Shown here one piece after another: positions 42,050 to 50,384 of a DNA stretch of 64,000 nucleotides. Made by a program: the position numbers and the translations under genes. The notes beneath the pieces are model-generated. The model was not told where the DNA came from. It saw nothing but the letters and a program-made list of their open reading frames with translations, and ran no database searches. The stretch covers positions 1-64,000 of the forward strand of contig CALDUY010000026.1 of NCBI GenBank assembly GCA_937923405.1, in the 5' to 3' direction. Source of the stretch: an uncultured Gemmataceae bacterium. Its GTDB lineage: Bacteria; Planctomycetota; Planctomycetia; Gemmatales; Gemmataceae. Within the stretch, counting starts at the first letter, position 1; each line of letters opens with the position of its first letter.

Positions 42050-43504
42050 ATGCCCAAGCTTTTGGTAGTGGATGACGAAGCGGCAATCCAACACGCCTTC
42101 CAAAGAGCTTTTCGAGATAGTGACATTCAGCTGCTAACGGCAACGACTGCGGGCAGTGCGATTGAGCAGTTCGTAACGCATCAGCCGGATGTGGTGATAC
42201 TGGATATTCGACTTCCCGATACGAATGGGCTTGAGACGTTCCGTCGCCTGCGGCAGCTGGAGGCACGAGTTCCGGTGATTCTGGTGACAGGACACGGAAC
42301 AACCGAACTAGCGATCGAGGCCATGAAGGAGGGAGCGTTTGACTACCTGCTCAAACCATTGGAACTCCAGGAACTGCGGCGATTAATTGATCGGGCTTTG
42401 CGCTCCAGTCAGTGCATGCGAGTTCCCGCAAGCGTTCCCGGACTCGATCCAGGGCCAGCGACTGGCGACGTTCTCATCGGGCGATGTCCGGCCATGCAGG
42501 AGGTCTACAAAGCCGTTGGCCGAGTGGCTCGGCAGAACGTCACTGTGCTTATCACCGGGGAGAGCGGCACTGGTAAAGAACTGATCGCTCGGGCGATTTA
42601 TCATCATTCCGATCGTGCCAACAAACCGTTCTTGGCTATCAACTGTGGGGCGATCCCCGAGAGTCTGATCGAGAGTGAGCTATTCGGCCACGAGAAAGGA
42701 GCCTTTACTGGGGCGGATCGCAAACGGATTGGTCGGTTTGAGCAGGCGCATGGCGGAGTGCTTTTCCTGGATGAGGTTGGCGAACTGACGCCGCTCGCTC
42801 AGGTCAAGCTACTTCGGGTTCTCCAAGAGCAGAAGTTTGAGCGAGTCGGCGGGGAAGAAACGATTTCTGCCAATATCCGAGTCATTGCCGCCACGAATGC
42901 CGATTTAGAGACCCTGGTTGCGAACGGTGACTTCCGCAAAGACTTGTACTTTCGGCTAAACGTCTTCACGATCCGGTTGCCTCCGCTGCGGGAGCGTGGC
43001 GATGATCTCAACTACATCGTGGAGCATTACCTGCGTCGATTTAGCCATGATCTGGCCCGTCCCGTAAGCGGCATCTCTGCGGAAACGCTGGAGGTGCTGC
43101 GGGCCTATCCCTGGCCGGGGAACATCCGTGAACTGCAGAGTGTTTTGAAGCAAGCGATTCTTCACGCCGGTGGAGCTGTTTTGCTGCCGGAAGATCTACC
43201 GTCCCATGTCCGCACCGGCACGCCGCAGGAGTCTCCTCGTGCGACCGCTCCGACCAACCACTTCGACTGGGACGCCTTCGTGGCCGAGCGCATCGCGGCT
43301 GGCAGTAATAATGTTTACGCCGAGGGGCTTGAGCGAATGGAGCGCGAGCTATTGGTACGGATACTCAAACACACCGGTGGCAATCAACTCCAAGCTGCCA
43401 AGCTGCTCGGCATCACTCGCGGTAGTCTACGGACTAAGATTCGCACCTTGGGTATCAGCATCAGTCGTGAGATCTGGTCGAATGACGCTCACGCTGATTT
43501 CTGA
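42050..43504 (+). CDS. Sigma-54-dependent NtrC-family response regulator
   Basis: A 484-aa three-domain activator. The receiver has phospho-acceptor D52 (VVILDIRLP). The AAA+ domain has Walker A GESGTGKE, the sigma-54-contacting GAFTGA loop ([13 protein letters not shown]), Walker [10 protein letters not shown] and the arginine-finger region ([12 protein letters not shown]). The C-terminal Fis-type helix-turn-helix is [22 protein letters not shown] 42050 has GAGGT 5 nt upstream; the frame is open back to 41930, but those residues do not resemble a receiver. It lies between the kinase and sulP, and sigma-54 promoters precede both dabA and sulP. Confidence 0.92.
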   Translation: MPKLLVVDDEAAIQHAFQRAFRDSDIQLLTATTAGSAIEQFVTHQPDVVILDIRLPDTNGLETFRRLRQLEARVPVILVTGHGTTELAIEAMKEGAFDYLLKPLELQELRRLIDRALRSSQCMRVPASVPGLDPGPATGDVLIGRCPAMQEVYKAVGRVARQNVTVLITGESGTGKELIARAIYHHSDRANKPFLAINCGAIPESLIESELFGHEKGAFTGADRKRIGRFEQAHGGVLFLDEVGELTPLAQVKLLRVLQEQKFERVGGEETISANIRVIAATNADLETLVANGDFRKDLYFRLNVFTIRLPPLRERGDDLNYIVEHYLRRFSHDLARPVSGISAETLEVLRAYPWPGNIRELQSVLKQAILHAGGAVLLPEDLPSHVRTGTPQESPRATAPTNHFDWDAFVAERIAAGSNNVYAEGLERMERELLVRILKHTGGNQLQAAKLLGITRGSLRTKIRTLGISISREIWSNDAHADF

Positions 43505-43563
43505 CCCGCCAGTCAGCTATTCTTTTGAGGAGTTCTTGATCCGATTTCCCGGCATTTCCGTTT

Positions 43564-43579
43564 CGGCACGCCAGTTGCA
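43564..43579 (+). promoter_or_regulatory. Near-consensus sigma-54 promoter of sulP
   Basis: CGGCACG-CCAG-TTGCA has one mismatch (first T to C) from TGGCACG-N4-TTGCA. It lies 53 nt before the sulP start codon and just after the stop of the sigma-54 activator gene. Confidence 0.65.
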
Positions 43580-43631
43580 ACCAGTCGGATAGTTTTTCGA
43601 TCCTTCTGTTCGATGACCGGGAAGGCGATGC

Positions 43632-45365
43632 ATGGCTAGTTCTGCCAAAAACCATCTGTCTGCTGTTTCTCCGCTCGCACCTGGAATTCTCGGAAACCTT
43701 CGTTACGACTTGGTTGCTGGGTTTCTCGTTTTCTTAATCGCTATGCCACTCTGCCTGGCGATCGCGCGAGCAAGCGGCTTTCCCCCTATCGCGGGTATCT
43801 GGACGGCAGTGATTGGCGGAGTCGTGTGTTCGCTGCTCAGCAATTCGCAACTCACGATCAAGGGACCGGCTGCCGGTCTGATTGTGATCATCTGGGGGGC
43901 CGTGACCGACCTGGGCGCGGAGCTAGCGCCCGGCTTGCCGGACGCCGACCAAGCCTATCTTGGGTACAAGCTGGCTCTCGGGATTGGAGTGACGGCGGGG
44001 ATTCTCCAGGTTCTGTTAGGGTTGCTCCGAGCCGGACGACTTGCTGACTTCTTCCCTCTCACCCCAGTTCACGGCATGCTGGCATCCATCGGCATCATCA
44101 TCATGGCTAAGCAATTCTACGAGGTGATTGGTGTTGCTCCGACTTCGGAGGCCGGTCCGCTCACCTTAATCGCCGAATTACCTCTCAAATTCCGCGAACT
44201 GAACCCGGAGATCGCCGTCATCGGCCTGTTGGGACTGCTCATCCTGTTTGGAGTGCCGCTGTTGATCAGTCGCCATCCGTGGCTGAAACGGATCCCAGCC
44301 CAACTCGTGGTGCTGATGGTCGCCATCGCACTGGGAGCCGCCTTCGATCTGGAACATCAACACACTTACTTATTTCCGAACAGTTTCTTCGATAGCGACC
44401 ACCCGTTTGAGTATGAGGTCGGACCGCGATTCCTGGTCGACATGCCCGAGGTGCTGAAGGCTCCAGCTTCGGCGTTTGCCTTTCCCGATTTCCGCGGACT
44501 GGCGACGGCCACCGGGCTGCAATATCTTCTGCTATTCACGCTTATCGGCAGCCTGGAATCTCTTTTGAGTGCCAAGGCGATCGAGTTACTCGATCCATGG
44601 CGTCGGAAAACGAATTTCGATCGCGACTTGATGGCCATTGGGCTGGCGAACACTTTGTCATCGATGATCGGCGGTCTGCCCATGATTTCCGAAATCGTCC
44701 GCAGCAAAGCGAACCTCGACAATGGAGCCAGAACTCGAGCCGCCAATCTGATCCATGGGTTGTGCTTGCTTGGCTTCGTTTTGCTGTTCCCCAACCTCAT
44801 TCATCGCATTCCACTTGCGGCTCTGGGAGCGATGCTTGTCTACACCGGATTTCGCTTGGCCAATCCACACGAGTTCGTTCGTTGTTTCAAGGTCGGCAGC
44901 GAACAGTTTGTGGTGTTCGTCGGCACCATATTGGCCACACTTACAACTGATTTGTTGATCGGGATGGCGGTTGGCATTGCCCTGAAGCTTGGCTTCCACC
45001 TCTGGAATGGAGCTCCCCTGAGTGGACTGTGGCGAGCCAACGTTGAGGTACTCCAGGACACGGAGCGTGGCGCGGTTGTGGCTGTTGGCAAAGCTGCTGT
45101 GTTCACTAACTGGCTGGGGATTCGACGAGCCATTCTGGAAGCCGCTCATGGCCACGATGTAGTAACTGTAGATCTGACACATACTCAGCTGGTCGATCAC
45201 AGCGTGATGGAGAAGCTGCACGATCTAGAGGTCGAATTCAACGAGTCAGGCAAGAGGCTTCGAGTGGACGGACTAGAGGCTCACGTTCCGCTGTCGGCGC
45301 ATCCATATGCAGCTCGCAGGAACCCTCGCCGAGAGAAAGCTGTTTTCCCCAGCGGAAGGACTTAG
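43632..45365 (+). CDS. SulP-family anion (bicarbonate/sulfate) transporter
   Basis: A 577-aa transporter with about 10-12 membrane helices, starting with the SLC26/SulP opening (LRYDLVAGFLVFLIAMPLCL), then SQLTIKGPAAGLIVI and HGMLASIGIIIMAKQF. A C-terminal STAS domain follows (about 470-560: VAVGKAAVFTNWLGIR, VVTVDLTHTQLVDHSVME). BicA bicarbonate transporters belong to this family, but sulfate and other anions are possible. GAAGG lies 7 nt before ATG 43632. Next to the activator and under its own sigma-54-type promoter, it is likely to import bicarbonate alongside DabAB. Confidence 0.85.
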   Translation: MASSAKNHLSAVSPLAPGILGNLRYDLVAGFLVFLIAMPLCLAIARASGFPPIAGIWTAVIGGVVCSLLSNSQLTIKGPAAGLIVIIWGAVTDLGAELAPGLPDADQAYLGYKLALGIGVTAGILQVLLGLLRAGRLADFFPLTPVHGMLASIGIIIMAKQFYEVIGVAPTSEAGPLTLIAELPLKFRELNPEIAVIGLLGLLILFGVPLLISRHPWLKRIPAQLVVLMVAIALGAAFDLEHQHTYLFPNSFFDSDHPFEYEVGPRFLVDMPEVLKAPASAFAFPDFRGLATATGLQYLLLFTLIGSLESLLSAKAIELLDPWRRKTNFDRDLMAIGLANTLSSMIGGLPMISEIVRSKANLDNGARTRAANLIHGLCLLGFVLLFPNLIHRIPLAALGAMLVYTGFRLANPHEFVRCFKVGSEQFVVFVGTILATLTTDLLIGMAVGIALKLGFHLWNGAPLSGLWRANVEVLQDTERGAVVAVGKAAVFTNWLGIRRAILEAAHGHDVVTVDLTHTQLVDHSVMEKLHDLEVEFNESGKRLRVDGLEAHVPLSAHPYAARRNPRREKAVFPSGRT

Positions 45366-45379
45366 CCGGTCACAGCCGG

Positions 45380-45469
45380 GGAGGAATTTGCGATGCGGGC
45401 CACTACGCTTCCTCCCCGCTGGCGTGGGTTTACTTGGGGCTGGTGGGGCTTGGAGGAATTTGCGATGCG
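45380..45469. repeat. Direct repeat of an 18-nt sequence before tRNA-Phe
   Basis: GGAGGAATTTGCGATGCG occurs at 45380-45397 and again at 45452-45469, each followed by a variant of GGCC-ACTACG. The 72-bp period and the sequence suggest a dispersed planctomycete repeat or a duplicated fragment. No gene is seen in 45366-45664. Confidence 0.55.
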
Positions 45470-45664
45470 AGCCCCACTACGATTTCTCCACTGCTGCTAG
45501 AGATATCAGCATTGGCATGGGGATCTGTCTGGGAATCTCTTGTCAATTGCCATCTCGCTGCTAGAATGCGAGGGTCGGAGAGGGTAAACGAGTTGAGGGT
45601 CGAGCAGAGACGGAATGCTGAAACGCCACAGTGATGTAATCTTCGACGACCAACGCTTAAAGAA

Positions 45665-45737
45665 GGACAGATAGCTCAGCTGGTAGAGCGAAGGACTGAA
45701 AATCCTTAGGTCGCCGGTTCGATCCCGGCTCTGTCCA
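45665..45737 (+). tRNA. tRNA-Phe (anticodon GAA)
   Basis: A complete cloverleaf of 73 nt. The acceptor GGACAGA pairs with TCTGTCC, the D arm is GCTCAGCTGGTAGAGC, the anticodon arm AAGGA-CTGAAAA-TCCTT carries GAA, and the T arm is CCGGTTCGATCCCGG. CCA is not encoded. It stands alone. Confidence 0.97.
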
Positions 45738-45831
45738 CTTATTGCTATCCGATGCTGACTGGTGTGAATCGACGCTAGTCTTTGTTATTTCTAAAGGTTG
45801 TGTCGACAGTTCCATCGAGCTACCTGAGTAC

Positions 45832-45868
45832 AAAAGAAACCCTGCAACCTCTTATGGTTACAGGGTTT
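45832..45868 (-). terminator. Terminator of the minus-strand exported protein gene
   Basis: AAACCCTG (45837-45844) pairs with CAGGGTTT (45861-45868), and AACC with GGTT inside. On the minus strand CTTTTG follows. It lies 148 nt beyond the stop of the gene at 46016. The rest of 45738-46015 shows no gene. Confidence 0.5.
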
Positions 45869-46015
45869 ACCAAGAGTTGTCGAGTGCCGCGATCGTTCAG
45901 ATTCGCGGTTTCAACCGGTTAATTCGCTCGGCGGAGCTGTCCCCAAAGAAATCAAGACAAGAGGTTCTTTTGGATGGCAGCAACCACTTGTCTCACCAAT
46001 TCCATCTGTTGGACC

Positions 46016-47446
46016 TCACGGCCAATTCACCAGCACCAGCGTGGGCAACAGCGTTGCTCCGTTGATGTTGAAGGTGTTGCTCGCGCCAGGGCTACCAGCG
46101 ATCAAACCCGTCAGGGTCACGTCATTGTTCAGATCCAGTTGATTGGTGCCTGTACCGAACAAGAATTTGACAGAAAATAGAGCCGGACTGGTTGGCAGGA
46201 TTTCAACCAAGTTCGTCCCGTTGCCGCCGCGGAAGAAGAACATTCCGCCGATGCCCGTCTGGACACCGACTTGGTTGTCTCCGTTGCCAACGGTAACGTG
46301 AAGTGATCCGCCCAGCACTCCTTCAAAGACATTACCGTTCGTACCAAAGTTGTTGGTGCCATTTCCTCCCCACAAAGAGAGGTTGCCCCCAATAAAGCCA
46401 GTATCGGTGAACGTGAAATTGTTATCACCATCTCCTAGATTGATCGACGCCGAACCGAAGATGGTTCCCTGAATGTTCACGAGGTCAAAGATCGAGTTTA
46501 ATCCAGCCGTAGAGATAATCTGTAAATTCCCCTGGATGATGGACGTGGACGGGTTGCCGACTGCACTCAATAGACTGAATTGATTGTTCACCAACGCACT
46601 GCCAAACCGGGCAAACACACTGCCGCCGATCACGGTGTCGTTCGTGTCCGGATCGGGTGGGCTAAGAGTTAAGGTGTTCGAGTTCGCTGTGCTGGCTGCT
46701 GCATTGAAGTATACGTTGCCTTGGACGGTACCGTAGATGTCGGCAAACACTCCTTGTCCCACTCCAGCTGTGGTGATCGACACGTTCTTACCAATTATGG
46801 TGGTGTTCTTCAGGGTTATATCCTGGAGGCCGAGTGCCACCTCCTCGTAATTGGTGACCGTGACGTTACCACGAACGATGCTACCTTCACCTAGCTGTAA
46901 GCCGTCGACTTTGTTGGCATTGACGCGAGCAGCTGCCGTCAGGTTACCTAGAATGCGAATCGGTCGAATTTCCGTCACAGGCAAGGGAACATTGGTGGCA
47001 TGTGCTCCAATGTTGACCAACTCTTCGCCGTTGCCATTCAACACGGTCAGCGATCCGCGAATAGTGCCATTGGCTAATCCGGACGTGGCGTTGGAATCAT
47101 AAATGTCGATATCGGAAGCGGTGATCGCTTTGCCGGTGAAACCTCTCCCGAGATTCAATAGTACGTTGCCGCCAATAAACTTGTTATTCAGATTGATCTC
47201 CAATCGTCCGGGTCGGCTGGGCATGTTGATGAGCAGACTACCGGGCAGAGCAAATTTCCCCAACGCTTTTCCATTATCGGTCACCGTGAAGACGTTGGGG
47301 CCTCCTGCGCTACCCTCGATGATGAGGTCGCCAGTGGGTCGTCCGGTGATGATGAGGTTGCCGGCGATGTACTTGAGCGATACGGTAGGACAGTCACGTG
47401 CTTCAAGACGTTCCAGCTGTAGGCTGGGCCTAGAGATGGTTCTCAT
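46016..47446 (-). CDS. Exported beta-repeat protein with planctomycete extracellular signature
   Basis: A 476-aa protein. The start MRTISRPSLQLERLEARDCP carries the LERLEAR signature of planctomycete exported proteins. The remainder is rich in Gly, Asn, Thr and short hydrophobic strands that repeat every 18-25 residues (GNLTAAARVNANKVDG, GNVTVTNYEEVALG, GSVFARFGSALVNN, GNLSLWGGNGTNNF), as in beta-helix or autotransporter-like passenger domains. No catalytic motif is visible. A surface adhesin or cell-wall protein is likely. A terminator candidate lies downstream at 45832-45868. Confidence 0.7.
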   Translation of the reverse strand: MRTISRPSLQLERLEARDCPTVSLKYIAGNLIITGRPTGDLIIEGSAGGPNVFTVTDNGKALGKFALPGSLLINMPSRPGRLEINLNNKFIGGNVLLNLGRGFTGKAITASDIDIYDSNATSGLANGTIRGSLTVLNGNGEELVNIGAHATNVPLPVTEIRPIRILGNLTAAARVNANKVDGLQLGEGSIVRGNVTVTNYEEVALGLQDITLKNTTIIGKNVSITTAGVGQGVFADIYGTVQGNVYFNAAASTANSNTLTLSPPDPDTNDTVIGGSVFARFGSALVNNQFSLLSAVGNPSTSIIQGNLQIISTAGLNSIFDLVNIQGTIFGSASINLGDGDNNFTFTDTGFIGGNLSLWGGNGTNNFGTNGNVFEGVLGGSLHVTVGNGDNQVGVQTGIGGMFFFRGGNGTNLVEILPTSPALFSVKFLFGTGTNQLDLNNDVTLTGLIAGSPGASNTFNINGATLLPTLVLVNWP

Positions 47447-47698
47447 GGGCAGGTCTCTCGAATATCAAGTGGAGCGGTAGTATAGTGGGGTAAATGATTA
47501 ACGAGCGACTTCTCAGCCGGTGTGGAAATAGGAAATCACTGCCAATCTGTTGTCGAAAAGAGTCTACACGCTGTGGGAAAACCAAGTGGGCCAGAACGAG
47601 AAAAAAATTCAGGAGATACGGTCCGTTGTTTTTTGTTGTATGGGGTGTTCTGGATTCTCGTGTTAGCGAAGTATTGTCGACCTCGGATTGGCATGGGT

Positions 47699-47839
47699 AC
47701 TAGCGAAACGGGGTAGCAGAACGCCGGCTAAAGCCTGCGACGGAGGTTCGGAGCGACAGGTAGCCGCAGGACAAGCCTAAGGAAACCGACCTTAAGCTAG
47801 AGTATTCCGCTGCGACTACCGGTTCGGAGCGCTCTAAGT
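47699..47839. repeat. Degenerate palindromic element of the MITE-like family, copy C
   Basis: It begins ACTAGCGAAACGGGGTAGC and ends GGAGCGCTCTAAG. Inside are a weakened CCGGCTAAAGCCTGC and GTAGCCGCAGGACAAGCC. It resembles the elements at 34096 and 50237 but has decayed. The remaining part of the gap 47447-47880 shows no gene. Confidence 0.45.
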
Positions 47840-47880
47840 CGGTCAGTGGCATTGAAGACAGGGTCATTATCCTGGTCGAC

Positions 47881-48921
47881 TCAAGAATCATGGACGCGCT
47901 CGCCGCCAGCGATGGTCGAAAGGCCCAGGTAGACTTGGGGCGAGATTGTCTGCCGCAAGAACTGCACGCTGCCATCGCAGTAGAGGAAGTTAGCTCCGCC
48001 GGGATGCACCGAACGAAAGCCGGAGACCCAGTCCCTGCCAGCGAGGTTGTTGCCGACCGGATCGTTGCCCCAAATCGTCGGGGCACACAGCGGAACGTTC
48101 ATCGGCTCATAGCGTGGTTGGCTGCCTAGCCCGTACTGAGCCGTTACCGCGAAGATCGAGCCGTACCACGGTTGAGCCGGTGTCGTCACTGAAGCAGCGC
48201 TCCACGATTGATCGATCTGAGCTAGTTGGCCGGTCAGCGAGTTGATCGCCGCTGTGGTCGGTTGGTCCAGATCGCGCACCAGGAAGCGCGGCGTTCCACC
48301 GGCGGCTTCGCCCATCGCGAAGGTGTTACTCGTGCCATCGGTGATCTGCAATAGTCGAATTCCCGGTTCGCGTTCGCTGGGTCGGATGTCGAAGGCACCA
48401 CGAACCTGGCTCGGCGTTCGCCGCGCGTCGCGATGCAAAGCCGCATTCGCTCCCTTGCAGAAGGCGTAGTCGGTCGATCCCACGCGATCCGGTAACGGAC
48501 AGTCCCACGAGTCGGCCAGAGCCTTTAACTCGATCGCACCGTTGGTACGATTGCTGGGACACAGGAACAGCTTTACCGAATAGCCGACCGCGACGTAGTT
48601 CGCCTGGTCGAACCAGGGTTTGTCGAAGTGATACAGCCGCTGCAAATTGGTTTGTTCGAGATAGGGCAACAGCAAAGTGAAGCCGGTATGCCAGCCGTTG
48701 GTGACGTTGTCCTCATCAGCGACCAACGCCGGAGGAAATCCGCCTCGATCGTCATGATACAGGTGCAGAGCCAAACCCAGTTGCTTCAGTTGCGACTGAC
48801 AAGTCAGTCGGGCAGCGGCTTCGCGGACCCGTTGCACGGCGGGGAGCAACAGCCCGATCAGCACGGCAATGATCGCGAGGACCACCAACAACTCGATCAA
48901 CGTGAATGCTCGCCGATGCAT
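47881..48921 (-). CDS. DUF1559 prepilin-like protein
   Basis: A 346-aa protein with a type IV pilin-like N-terminus (RRAFTLIELLVVLAIIAVLI) followed by GLLLPAVQRVREAAAR, the standard opening of the large planctomycete DUF1559 family. The residue before the prepilin Phe is Ala rather than the usual Gly, which may weaken cleavage. The C-terminal H-X9-DG region reads HPGGANFLYCDGSVQFL. The proteins are exported pseudopilins of unknown role. ATG 48921 is chosen by the family start although the frame is open to 49125. It is divergent from the HEAT lipoprotein gene. Confidence 0.9.
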   Translation of the reverse strand: MHRRAFTLIELLVVLAIIAVLIGLLLPAVQRVREAAARLTCQSQLKQLGLALHLYHDDRGGFPPALVADEDNVTNGWHTGFTLLLPYLEQTNLQRLYHFDKPWFDQANYVAVGYSVKLFLCPSNRTNGAIELKALADSWDCPLPDRVGSTDYAFCKGANAALHRDARRTPSQVRGAFDIRPSEREPGIRLLQITDGTSNTFAMGEAAGGTPRFLVRDLDQPTTAAINSLTGQLAQIDQSWSAASVTTPAQPWYGSIFAVTAQYGLGSQPRYEPMNVPLCAPTIWGNDPVGNNLAGRDWVSGFRSVHPGGANFLYCDGSVQFLRQTISPQVYLGLSTIAGGERVHDS

Positions 48922-49009
48922 GATGGTGCTTTCGAGTGAACCTCTGGCGGAGTAGATCGGGTATGGTGTATCGTAACCCAGGACGAGCCAGGCGCGAAGG
49001 AGCGGTTGG

Positions 49010-49474
49010 ATGATTCGGTTGGGTTGGATCGTGATACTGCTGTGCGGCTGCACGGCCTCGACGCCGCCCCACGAGGGAAAGTCGGTGGAGCAACTGCGGC
49101 GCATGCTACAGCAAGACGACCCCACGGTTCAGGCACAGGCCGCTCTGGGGTTAAGCTTGCACGGCGACGCTGCCGCCGAGGCCGTTCCTCGGTTGCGAGA
49201 ACTGCTCACGTCACCGCATCCGCTGGTTCGTCGGCACTCCGCGCTGGCCCTGGGCAAGATCGGTCCCCAAGCAGCCAGTGCCGTCCCCGAGTTACTGAAG
49301 CTGCTCAAACACGAAGACTGGGCCACGCGACGACAAGCAATTCTGGCTCTGGTGTCGATCGGGGATCCGGCAACGCGGTCGGCGATCGAACCACTTTGCC
49401 GCGATTCCAACAGCCTGGTCGCTGGTGCGGCCAAGGAAGCCTTGCAGCGACTACCTTCGGAGTCACCACGATGA
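49010..49474 (+). CDS. HEAT-repeat lipoprotein
   Basis: A 154-aa protein with a lipoprotein signal (IVILLCGC, Cys at position 14 as the lipidated residue) and about three HEAT repeats (VQAQAALGLSLHGDAAAEAV, VRRHSALALGKIGPQAA, WATRRQAILALVSIGDPA). HEAT repeats are protein-binding scaffolds, often PBS-lyase-like in planctomycetes. AAGGAG lies 7 nt before ATG 49010. It overlaps the nucleoside phosphorylase gene by 4 nt (ATGA), so both are expressed together despite unrelated functions. Confidence 0.75.
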   Translation: MIRLGWIVILLCGCTASTPPHEGKSVEQLRRMLQQDDPTVQAQAALGLSLHGDAAAEAVPRLRELLTSPHPLVRRHSALALGKIGPQAASAVPELLKLLKHEDWATRRQAILALVSIGDPATRSAIEPLCRDSNSLVAGAAKEALQRLPSESPR

Positions 49475-50217
49475 TTGCCTTCGCCGAGTTTGAACGTCAG
49501 TGTCGAACCGTTCGGGCCGAAGTGTTCTTGGTGCTTGGATCGGGACTAGGAGAACTGATCGAGCGCGTCCAGCCGATCGCGCGGATAGGCTTCGCCGATC
49601 TGCCGGGCTTGCCGCCGGCCTCCGTCGCGGGGCACCGTGGACAATGGACGTTGGGCCGCTGGGTTGGTCGCGCCGTGCTGGTCAGCGAAGGCCGATTACA
49701 TTACTACGAAGGACACGATTGGGACGTGGTCACGCGACCGATCCGCCTGGCCGCCCAGGTGGGCGTCCGTGTCGCGCTGCTGACCAACGCGGCAGGCGGC
49801 ATCCGTGACGATCTCGACCCCGGCAGCTTGATGCCAATTCGCGATCATTTGCAGTGGAATCGTCCCTATCCCTGGCGCGAACCTGTGCGACCCTCACCTT
49901 ACTCGCCGCGCTTGCTGCGTTATTGGGAAGCCAAACCCGCCGGAGTGTACGCCGCCGTCACCGGACCCAGCTACGAAACCCCCGCCGAGATTCGCGCCCT
50001 GCGGAGTGTCGGCGCAGATGCGGTGGGCATGTCCACCAGTCGCGAGGTAGAGGCTGGCGTCGGGGCCGGCCTGGAGTGCGCCGCCATTTCCATGATTACC
50101 AATCGCGCTGCAGGGCTGTCCTCGGCGAAACTCGATCATCACGAAGTATTGGCCGTGGGCAAGGCGGCGGCAAATCGGCTGGCCGACCTGTTGGAGCGTG
50201 TGTTGCAACGGCTGTAG
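49471..50217 (+). CDS. Purine nucleoside phosphorylase
   Basis: The enzyme cleaves purine (deoxy)nucleosides with phosphate in purine salvage. The 248-aa protein belongs to the trimeric PNP/MTAP family: phosphate loop LGSGLGE, GHRGQWTLG, EGRLHYYEGH, LLTNAAGGI, the substrate segment VTGPSYETPAEIRALRSVGA with the Glu and GMSTSREVEA, and TNRAAG. It is slightly shorter than the 270-290 aa of typical members. ATG 49471 overlaps the HEAT gene stop; the reading frame is open to 49006, but only as a shadow of the HEAT gene. Confidence 0.88.
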   Translation: MIAFAEFERQCRTVRAEVFLVLGSGLGELIERVQPIARIGFADLPGLPPASVAGHRGQWTLGRWVGRAVLVSEGRLHYYEGHDWDVVTRPIRLAAQVGVRVALLTNAAGGIRDDLDPGSLMPIRDHLQWNRPYPWREPVRPSPYSPRLLRYWEAKPAGVYAAVTGPSYETPAEIRALRSVGADAVGMSTSREVEAGVGAGLECAAISMITNRAAGLSSAKLDHHEVLAVGKAAANRLADLLERVLQRL

Positions 50218-50236
50218 GGAGCCGGTGTTTGCTTTT

Positions 50237-50323
50237 AGAGCGCTGGGCGTAATGGCGGAGCGCGGGCGGAAGCCTGCGACTACCGGTTCGGAGTGCTAGG
50301 TAGCCGCAGGCTTTAGCCTGCGC
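50237..50323. repeat. Palindromic element of the MITE-like family, copy D
   Basis: TTAGAGCGCTGGGCGTAATG starts the element, followed by GGCGGAAGCCTGCG, GACTACCGG and GTAGCCGCAGGCTTTAGCC. It resembles the left half of copy B and shares ACCGGTTCGGAG with copy C. It sits in the gap between the PNP gene and the ABC permease gene. Confidence 0.5.
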
Positions 50324-50384
50324 TGTGGGTGTGGCGAAGCACGGAGAACTGACTCTCTCCGCTCAGATCAGCGGCAAGCAACCA

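Noticed and set aside
49006..49470. N-terminal extension of the nucleoside phosphorylase
   Set aside because: This part of the frame overlaps the HEAT lipoprotein gene and has Arg/Ala-rich shadow composition.
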